Positions 1 through 9,000 of a stretch of DNA of 23,665 bases are shown in pieces (the stretch's first letter is position 1; every line of letters starts with the position of its first letter). The notes under the pieces were generated by a model, which was not told the DNA's origin, ran no database searches, and saw only the letters and a list, made by a program, of their open reading frames with translations. Source of the stretch: Hypsibius dujardini (lineage: Eukaryota > Tardigrada > Eutardigrada > Parachela > Hypsibiidae); NCBI GenBank assembly GCA_001579985.1, contig LRSR01006474.1, positions 1 to 23,665 of the forward strand. The letters are read 5' to 3'. The position numbers and the translations under genes are program-made.

Positions 1-69
1 CAGACAGGCAGACAGACAGGCAGACAGACAGGCAGACGGACAGACTTGCAGACAGATAGGCAGACAGTA
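1..69. repeat. (CAGA/CAGG)n tetranucleotide array
   Basis: Imperfect CAGA and CAGG units run from the window edge to about 69, so the array probably extends beyond the window. It is intronic to the SLC10-like gene. Confidence 0.9.
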
Positions 70-220
70 AGATAAAGACCGATATTTATGTGAAGTAATA
101 TACAGGGAAACAATGTTGACTGGTGAGCGACCCTTTACCATTCCTTCTTGTAACTAGCATGTCATCCTGTTTGCCTGTGTGTTCCTCTGTCTACCTATCT
201 GTTTGCCCGGCTGGCCAGCT

Positions 221-330
221 GCCTGTCTGTCTGTTTGTTTATCTGTCGGCCTGTCTGTCTGTTTGTTTATCTGTCGGCCTGTCTGTCTGTTTGTTTATCT
301 GTCGGCCTGTCTGTCTGTTTGTTTGTCTGC
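221..330. repeat. 28-bp minisatellite built from TCTG units
   Basis: Three near-identical 28-bp units start at 221, 249 and 277, with a partial fourth from 305. Each contains gcctgtctgtctg followed by tttgtttatctgtcg. This is a higher-order repeat derived from a TCTG microsatellite. Confidence 0.85.
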
Positions 331-530
331 TCGATCAGTTAACTGCGTACGTGACTGCCTGTCTGTTTGATTGCTTAATGACCTGCCTCGGCGGTTTGCG
401 CGTCTATCTAACTCTTAAAGAGTCCGACTCATGTACGTTTGCAGTTTGCATTACCTGACGGGAGACTAATTAGTTTGTCTCACTTGTCTAAAAATATACC
501 ATTTACCTGTTCCATTTTCTCTCCTTCCAG

Positions 531-1988
531 CCATGATGCCCTTCTGGCTTTTCACTCTCGGCGGCACCCTTTTTGGCAACATGGAGATCCGCATTCCCTT
601 CACTCGCATCCTGGGCTCCCTCATCTCCCTCATCGCGCCCCTTGCCATCGGCTGCCTGATCCGGCATTACCGACCGACCTGGGCGGCCTTCTCCCGCCGA
701 CTGATCCGTCCCTTCACCCTGCTGATGATGCTTTTCATTTTCACCTTCGGCATCTACACCAACCTCTTTATGTTCTACGTCATGACCTGGCGCACCATGC
801 TTGCCGGGCTGATTGTGCCGTGGTGCGGCTACGTGTTCGGCGCCACCCTCGCCGTCATCTCCAAACGCGGGAAGGAACAGGTGAGGATCGAGGACAGACA
901 AACAGACAGCCAGACACACAGACACACAGACAGACAGACAGCCAGCCAGACACACAGACAGACACACACATATACATATAGGAATTATAGAGATTCTGGA
1001 AGATGTGATTTATTTTCGGAGATACACTTTCGAAAGTGGTATTGCTTCATTTGACTTGTCATTTTTCGTGCATCACTAAAAACATTTGGGGAAATTCACG
1101 ACGGCAAAAAGTGCCAGATGCACTCAGTCCTACTGGTGAACTGAATTGAACTGTATCCAAGAAAAGTCCTGCAAACGAATTAAATTCTCGTGATTGACGT
1201 CGAAGTCCTCCTTGAGTTCAATCAATCAATCAACGATGAATCAGTCAATCAATCAACGATGAATCAGTCAATCAATCAACGATGAATCAATCAATCAGTC
1301 AACGATGAATCAATCAGTCAACGATGAATCAATCAATCAACGATGAATCAATCAATCAATCAACGATGAATTAATCAATCAGTCAACGATGAATCAATCA
1401 ATCAAACTTCACAATTATCGCTGTAAAGAATGCTCTCCGTGAGGTTTGGTCATCTGCATGTTGCTTCTTCTCTACTCTGTGAAAACGAAATTTGTGCACT
1501 TCCTCATTCAGATCTTTGCATCCCTAAACTATTAGTGTAAGGTTAGATTTTTTTAATCAATCGGTATTTTTTTTTTGCATCTTCAGGTCATTGCGATCGC
1601 CGTCGAAACGGGCGTCCAGAATACCGGAATCGCCATCGTTCTCCTCCGGCTGTCGCTCCCACAGCCGGACGCGGATCTCGCATCGGTCGTCCCGGTCTGC
1701 GGCTCCATCATGCTCTTCATCCCGCTGTTCCTGTGGTATTGCGGACTGGTCGTTCGCAATCGACTGGTCGGGAAGAGCGGCGCGGAGAGCGTCTCCACCA
1801 CCGAAGACGGCAGTCTGGACAAGTTTGGCGAGGAAGCCGGCTTGAAGGATGACGAAGAAGGCACACCGCATCCGTATCTCGTCCATGGCCACGCCCACAA
1901 TGGGGAGGGGACGATGTTTAACGGTCTGGGTGGGAAGCAGTTCTCCGTGCCGAGTTCCCAGCAGGAGCTGCTGAAAGGCGCTGCTTGA
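531..1988 (+). CDS. SLC10-family sodium/bile-acid-type symporter, 3' end of gene (last two coding exons)
   Basis: Two exons, 531-880 and 1587-1988, are joined in phase 0 across an intron with donor gtgagg and acceptor cttcag. The first exon follows a ctccttccag acceptor and begins with CC completing a codon before Met-Met-Pro, so the 5' exons lie before the window. The 249 visible residues carry several hydrophobic membrane segments: one near the GMMP-type start, four more across 590-870, and two in the last exon. The second exon opens with ETGVQN, the family's ETGxQN motif, whose Glu and Gln coordinate Na+ in characterised members. This fits the C-terminal half of an SLC10 carrier, which imports bile salts, steroid sulfates or other organic anions across the plasma membrane with Na+. 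The tail of about 75 residues after the last helix is acidic and His/Gly-containing, presumably cytoplasmic. TGA stop at 1986-1988. Substrate and exact subfamily cannot be told. Family assignment is confident. Confidence 0.85.
893..980. repeat. (CAGA)n/(CACA)n array just after the exon donor
   Basis: A CAGA/CACAGA array begins 12 bases after the donor of the SLC10-like exon ending at 880, and ends in a short CA/TA run. Confidence 0.9.
1219..1405. repeat. (AATC)n minisatellite with a recurring CAACGATGAAT block
   Basis: AATC/AGTC tetranucleotides are punctuated by eight copies of CAACGATGAAT at roughly 19-26-bp intervals, all in the same direction. The array lies in the 706-nt intron of the SLC10-like gene and is unrelated in sequence to the CAGA arrays. 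Confidence 0.9.
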
Positions 1989-2206
1989 TAATAATTCTCG
2001 TATTTCACTGACATGTGACTTGTGTTTTAGAAGAGAGTTTAAAAAGGGAGTTCAGTGTTTTTTCACCCCCTGTGTAATGGTTTCGTCCTCCCATGGCGTT
2101 CTCGTTTTACACTTTTCCCCAATTCAGTTCGCGTGAAATGGAGTTGCACCTCTTCATCTACAGTAATACAGTAAGAATAATATTGAGTATTAATACTAAC
2201 AATACA

Positions 2207-2243
<37 letters not shown>

Positions 2244-3007
2244 AATAATACAGTAATACAGTAATAATACAGTTATGATACAGTAATAATACAGTAATGA
2301 TACAGTAATACAGTTAATAAAGTAATACAGTAATAATACAGTAATACATTTATAATACATTAGTAACACAGTAATACATTAATAATACAGTAGTAATACA
2401 GTAATGTGACAGTAATGATACAGTAATGAGACAGTAATGATACAGTAATACAGTAATAATACAGTAATACAGTAATAATACAGTAGTAATAAAGTAATAC
2501 AATAGTAATACAGTAATACAGTAATGATACAGTAATACAGTAATAATACAGTAGTAATACAGTAATGAGACAGTAATGCGACAGTAATGAGACAGTAATG
2601 AGACAGTAATGAGACAGTAATGAGACAGTAATGATACAGTAATACCGTAATAATACAGTAATACAGTAGTAATATAGTAATACAGTAATAATACAATAAT
2701 ACAGTGATGATAATGGGCGAGGACCCGCCGGGCCATGGAATGGGAACCGAAATTTCAAAATTGGACAAGAATTCGTTTAACAATCTGAACCAGGGAAAGG
2801 AGTTGGAAAACGCCAATGAAAACGTAAGCTTTACTTGGTTAAACAGACAGGGATAAATTTCTAAAATCCGGAAGCATCAAAGTCCAAAATCTAAAGACGT
2901 ACCCAACACCACCCCCGGATGAATGTAATAAAAACAAGGCGTAAAATCCCTGGAACCGCACCGAAAGAAATACAATGTGCCTGCTTAGTAGTAAAGATAA
3001 TCTCTTC
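1989..3007. other. Convergent spacer between SLC10-like and RREB1-like 3' ends
   Basis: Both flanking genes end toward this 1019-bp spacer. It has no coding exon. AATAAA motifs usable by the SLC10-like transcript occur inside the repeat near 2315 and 2486. I found no clear AATAAA for the minus-strand gene in 2709-3007. Confidence 0.6.
2160..2708. repeat. Degenerate CAGTAAT / AAT satellite, about 550 bp
   Basis: Irregular alternation of ACAGTAAT, AATAAT, GATACAGTAAT and GAGACAGTAAT blocks covers the span. A pure (AAT)n run is at about 2206-2241. All six frames are distorted by it, and the Tyr/Ile/Leu/Val-rich frames on the minus strand are artefacts. Confidence 0.9.
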
Positions 3008-4329
3008 TCAAGCATCAACGACTAAACTTCCGCTGAAGGAGGAGCTCCGATCGTCGTCGTCGTTGAAGCTGCGGTAATGCACGTTCTCCTCGTGCAGGTC
3101 GAGCTCCTTCTTCGAGTCGAAGAGCGCATTGCACTGCCGGCAGGGAATGACGGCCGCACTGGCCGGGCTCTTCGCACCTCGTCGTCGCTTCTTCGCGCCC
3201 GCCGAGGCGGGCGGAGCGGGCGCGTCAACGGACCCTTCGGAGTTGGATCCGCTGACTTCGAACTGCGCGCCGTGTGACTCCACGCAGTGCCGCTCGCAGT
3301 TGACCTTCAAGTCGAAGGTCTCCGCGCAGACCGGGCACTTGTAGGTGCGACGAGCCTCCTCCTGCAGGCGCTGCGCCTTCCGGTCCGCGTTGAAGGACTT
3401 CCCGTGGATGCGCTGGCAGTGGCGCTCGCAGTTGGACTTGATGGAGAACTTCAGGCTGCACCACAGGCACGAATAAGGTTTCTGCCCGGTGTGGGTGTAC
3501 ATGTGCCGCTCCAGCGACGACTGCCAGGGGAACTTGCGGCCGCACTCGCTGCAAGCGTGCACGTGAGGCGACATGCTGTACGAGTTGGCGCGTTGCTTCG
3601 TGCCCTCCGACGCGGTCGAGGCAATCTCCAGGTCGTGCCCGTCCGACTCGGACTTCTCACCTAAAAAGCATACCAAATTAGAATTTCCTTACGAAATTTA
3701 ACAAACAGACAGACAGGCAGACAGACAGGCAGACAGGCAGACAGACACAGACAGACACAGACAGACAGACAGACAGACAGATAGACAGACAGGCAAACAG
3801 GCAGACAGACATATAGACAGACAGCCAGGCAGGCAGGCAGACAGACAGACAGGCAGACAGACAGACATACAGACATACCGAAGTCTTCTCGTTCCTCTTG
3901 TTCATCCGTGTCCTTGAACCGAGCACCTTCGTCCTCGTCCAGTTCAACGTCGATATCTTGCTCGTCCTGTGCCGGGTCGTCTTCCGGTTCGCTGTGGTGC
4001 TGCTCCTCCGGAGGCGATGGGAAGAAAGTTACATGGCTGGACACCTTCGCGGCCCGCTTGGATGCTGGTGGGGCCGGCGGTGGCGGCGGCGGCGAAGACT
4101 CACCGACCACCGACTCGAGAATGTCGTCAATCTGCTTGGCGGCATTCTCTGTCAGCGTGGGCTTCTTCTGACGGCGCTTGGACACATGCTCCGGATGTTT
4201 GTGACGGAAATGACGATACATATTACCTGCCAAATACAATACAATATTTCAGACCATGAAGCAAAAATGACATCTAAAAAAACCCCTTGAATCTGAGTGT
4301 CTGCCTGCCTGCCTGCTTGCCTGCTTGCC

Positions 4330-4365
<36 letters not shown>

Positions 4366-5348
4366 GGTCTGTCTGTCGGTCTGCCTGTCGGTCTGCCTGT
4401 CGGTCTGCCTGTCGGTCTGCCTGTCGGTCTGCCTGTCGGTCTGCCTGTCGGTCTGCCTGTCTGTCTGCCTGTCTGCCTGTCTGTCTGTCTAACAAGGACG
4501 CACCCCAAAAAGGTACACCTACCTCGAATGGTGAAACCGATCCCACAATACTGACAAATGTACGGCCGTGGCCTTTTGGCCGGTCGCTCCACCACCTCCT
4601 TCCTCACCACACTTCCATTCGTGCCCGTCGTTGCGGACTCCATCATCGCATTCGGGCTGACCATGGCCATCCGCAACGGAACCGCGCGCTCCTGCATCAG
4701 ACTGCTCACACTGATCAACGGCATCTTCGAGTTCTTCCCCGCCTTGTAGTGGCCACCAGCGCCGGCGGCGTGACTCGACACGACGGATCGCACCCGGTCG
4801 TCCCGGGCGAACCAACTGGTCGGGGATGAGCGAATGTCGTCCGCGGACTTGCGCTTTTTCGTACTCAGGTCCAACGGGCCCATCGTCAGGTCGAGGGCGT
4901 CTCCTGTGATGGGCACTCGCTCACTGTGGCTCTCCGGTGCAGGCGAGAAGATGGAGTAGTTCTCGCTGGGGGAGTAGGTGTCGGATTGGCCGTAGTCGTC
5001 GCCGGAACTGTCCAGGTCCATCTCGTCGGTGCGGCTGGAGAAGCTCATCACGCCGGGGGAGAGGATCGCCATGGTTGGAAGGGAGTTATCATCCTCGAAT
5101 TCGGCTGCGAAGTCGTCGTCGGTGGCGCTCGATGTCGGCATGGGGGCGTTATGAACGATGAGCTTCTTATATTCGGATTTGTGCTCGGGATGGAGGTTGG
5201 AGATGTGGCGGATGCAGTTGTTGCGGGTGGAAAATGTCGCCTACAGGGAAGAACAGAAAGATACGTTATGACACGTGAACCAAAGACAGACAGACAGACA
5301 GACATGCAAACAGACAGACAGACAGACCGACAGATAGACAGACAGACC

Positions 5349-5382
<34 letters not shown>

Positions 5383-6016
5383 TAGGCAGACAGAGGGATA
5401 GGCAGACAGGCAGGCAAGGAAACAGACAGCACTTCTTCCGAGGGCTCTCTCAGCCAGTTCGGAAAACAACAAGGCCAGCAGAGACGAAATCAGCACGAAC
5501 ACACACGAAACGGCGAAACGGGCCGTTGTGGAAGGGGGGGGGGGAGATAGATGGCCAAAGAGCGATAACACACTTACCTCACAGAGCTGACACGCGAACG
5601 GCTTCCGCCGGCAGCTCGAATACGGCGATCTCAAGTGATGCTTCAACATTTTCTGCGACACAAAGTCCTTCTTGCAGTATTTACAGATGGCATGACAGTC
5701 AGCGGAATTCTTCGGAATAAACTTGATCAGCTTGACCAGTTCCGGGCGCGAGTAGGTACTCTCGGAGTGGCGGTTCCTGATGTGGCGCTCACAGTTGGTC
5801 CGCGTGCTGAACACCTTGTCGCACAGCGTGCACAGGAATGGCTTGTACCTACAGCAAACGAACGAAAACGTCTGATCAACACGCTAACAAAACACACTCA
5901 TATCCCGNCAGACAGACAGACAGACAGACAGGCAGGCAGACAGACAGACAGAGAGACAGGCAGACAGACAAACAGGCATGCAGACAGACAGACAGGCATG
6001 CAGGCAGGCAGACAGG

Positions 6017-6047
<31 letters not shown>

Positions 6048-9000
6048 CGATAAGGAAGAACTACTTGGAATCGTCTTTCTCGTCGTAATCACTTCCGTTG
6101 CTCCCGCCGCGGCGTTCCCGGTCTTCGTCATTGTCCTCATCGACACTCCCACTGACCGACCCGGAATACTGCATCGATGAAGAAACCCCAGCCATGGTCG
6201 GGCTGGCCAAATTGAACGGGAATGGACTCTCCAGCACCTTACTCTCCGGGACGAAACTCGACCGACCGCTGGCGGATTCCAGCACCGTCGCTGCCATCGA
6301 AAGCGGGGAGGAGTCCTGCGAGGTGATCTCGTGGCAGCTCTTGACGTGCCGGATGAGGTTACCGTTGGTGGTGAAGCAGATCGGACAGTGTGGACAGGGA
6401 TAGGGGCGTTGGCCGGTGTGCGTCAACATGTGCCGCTCCAGCGAGGTGGAGGTGCTGAGGAGGCGACCGCAGGCGTCGCACTGGAACCGTCGTGATGCCT
6501 GCTTGGAGGAAGGGTCCTTTTCACTTAGTCCGTTCGCTTCCGACACCTGCACAACAAACAGGAATTTTCAGAATGGAATAGTTCAAGGCCGATCCATTTA
6601 CACACAATGGGGGCTGCTCCTACGCTGTGCTAAATCCGAGACCTGAATGTACAGTGCGCAGAGCACACTCAGTTACAGGATTTGATCTTCCGTTCTGATG
6701 AGCTAAAAGCAACTGTCCCGCAAAAGTAGGACCTGCGCCTACTGACAGTACGCAATCAGCAAAGAAACTCGATACCACATTACAGGAATATCACGCCTAC
6801 GTTTACAGCACCTAGTAGGACCTGCGCCTACTGGAAGTACGCAATCAACAAACCACGTTATAGGAATAACACGCGTACGTTCACAGCACCACGTAGGATC
6901 TCAGCCTACTAGCAGTACGCAATCAGCGAACCTGCGAATTTACGGCGGGTTCGCCCCACCAATCGCCTTCCCCGCTTACCAATCGCCTACCCCGCCCACC
7001 AATTCCCCGCAACTCATCAACGCCCATGCCTTACCGGTATACTCCGGGCGTCCGCTGTGACGTCACCATCGCCGTGGCTGTGAAAAGCATCATCAGCTGA
7101 TTCCTCCAGGTCGCCGTGCTCCCGCGCTTCCCCCGCCTTCTCCGCGGCAAAACACACGGCGTCATTAGACAGGGAACTGCGCTGGCCGTCCGGGGACGTC
7201 ACGACGGCTCGCTCCGCGTCGACCGCGTCCGCAGGGGAATCCTCCGCGTGATGAGCAGCGAAGATTGTTGTCATTTCTTCGCCTTCTTTCTCTGCAAAAA
7301 ATAAATGGTACGTTTTGCGGGGATTTATCGAGGCGTAGGGGTTGTACGTGAGTAGCCACATGGCCGGGGCAAGAAAAAGTGGGAAATGCGGAGAGGAAGA
7401 GCAATGCGAAGAGTGGGGGAAGAGAATTACAAATCAAGATCAAGGCCGGAATAAACATCGTTTTTTACATCAGCAGCGTTGTCTTTTCTTGTGTTGTCTT
7501 GTGTTGTCTTTTCTTGTGTTGTCTTGTCTTGTGTTGTGTTGTCGTGTGTTGTGTTGCGTGTTGTGTGTGTGTGTACGTGTGTGACAAGTGAGTGGAGCGA
7601 GGGAGTGGGTATGTGTGTGGCTGCTGCGCTGCGCCTACGCTGTGCGTTGTTACGCGCCGCGGTGCTGTGGGCCATTTTGCCGCGGCGCGCGCCGGACGTA
7701 AACAATCGCGCGGCGCGCGGAATCCTCTCGTTCATTTTTTGTCAAAATCGATGCTGTTTATTGCGCATCTTTATCCTCATTCTCTCTGTTTGGGTTCGTT
7801 TTGGAGGAATTTTGACGACGCGGATGAATTGGATATACAGCGTCCTAGTTGTTACTGCGCGGCGCAAAGTTGAATCCGCATTTGCAAGGGAAATTGAATC
7901 GGAATTCGAATTGATTTGAAAATTTAGAAAAAAGGGAAGAGCGTTGTCCTACCGTTGATCAAAAAGCGAGTGACACATATGCAAAGAGTGGAAGCAGATC
8001 AACAGGTCTCCGATGGAGAAGCGGAGGAGCAGTGATGGAGCCGAGCGTAAAAGGATTTGTGATTTGTGAAGCAATTTTTTCCGTTGTGAAAATATCCAAA
8101 CAAATGTGAACAGCGCTTTGTCAGCCGCAAACTCCGTAATCCAGCCACCGATTTTTGCCGCAAAACGATTTTGACACGCGAAATAGGGAAATTAATCTAC
8201 GGTGATCTCGATGAGCTGAATCCGAACATGGAGAAGAATCTTTTGCCGGGCGTGGCGCGCGATCGTTCGAAGGAAGATTTTTTCGAAGAAAATCAAAGCG
8301 GGAGTATGCGCGCTCAGAGTTATTCCAATGGACAGAGAAGCTGCAGCGATCTACCTAAACACGTCTCGAATCCTTCAAAAATAATATTCATAATCCCCTA
8401 CCAAGAAATGCGACCGCCGTAGTAACTGAAAGTCATCTTGAGTCGTCGTCTCCCAAATTTCCATCTCCTTCTCTCTCTCTCTCTTTTGATGGGCGATCTT
8501 CAGGGATCTGCTTGAGCGATCAGTGGGCAGTTACCTCCCGTACCTGCAAGTGTCTACGGGCGAGAGATACATAATTTCGCCGTTGCCTGGAGGAGAGAGA
8601 TAGACAAACAGACTACAGAGATGCAGATTCCCAAGCTCTCACACTCTTGAAACGAGGGAAACTAATAACGATAGAGAGAAAGAGTATATAGTGGTCTATT
8701 AACATACACAATCATCCGACTCTTTCTCTTCCTTCTTCTTCCTTCCCCTTCCCTTTCCCTGTGTGTGTGTGACCCGGATTCCGGTAAGAAATTACGGGGC
8801 GGAGGATGGAGAGGCGGTGGAAAAGAGTGGGAAGAGGAAGGGCGCCTGGCAGACAGGTAAGTTGATGAGAAAGAGAAGTAGATCTCATGGGGGGAGAAAG
8901 AGAAGAAGACGATGATGGTGAAGAAACGGGAAAATGGATGGATGAGTGAGCGGACAGAGTGGTCATCGTGCATATTACCGGCTGGTACGAGAGGGGGGCT

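Larger units (their letters stand above)
1..530 (+). other. Intron of the SLC10-like gene (3' part), with two tetranucleotide arrays
   Basis: This stretch lies upstream of the ctccttccag acceptor at 521-530 and holds no convincing exon. It contains a CAGA/CAGG array at 1-69 and a TCTG-type array around 175-345. The long Cys/Leu/Val/Ser-rich frames read from it are repeat translations, not proteins. Confidence 0.7.

Noticed and set aside
123-458. Cys/Leu/Val/Ser-rich frames (and Gln/Thr/Asp/Arg-rich antisense ones) in the tetranucleotide arrays
   Set aside because: These are direct translations of (TCTG)n/(CAGA)n, which have no stops in any frame; they are intronic.
6061-6063. TAG directly after DSK as the end of a shorter zinc-finger gene
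   Set aside because: The donor AA|gtagtt precedes it, and joining to 5848 restores AAG (Lys) and a perfect C2H2 finger, so the TAG is intronic.
6725-6930. CRISPR-like array
   Set aside because: The genome is eukaryotic. The units are imperfect tandem repeats with no constant-length unique spacers.
7427-7735. ATG at 7675 (MAHSTAAR...) as first coding exon of the zinc-finger gene
   Set aside because: Phase-compatible donors exist (C|gtaaca, C|gtaggc) but are weak. The 13659 donor is consensus, matches phase, and gives the MNRRKQ motif after an in-frame stop.
8171-8422. 83-codon frame with somewhat protein-like composition
   Set aside because: It has a TTG start and no flanking splice signals or family resemblance, and lies within the large intron.
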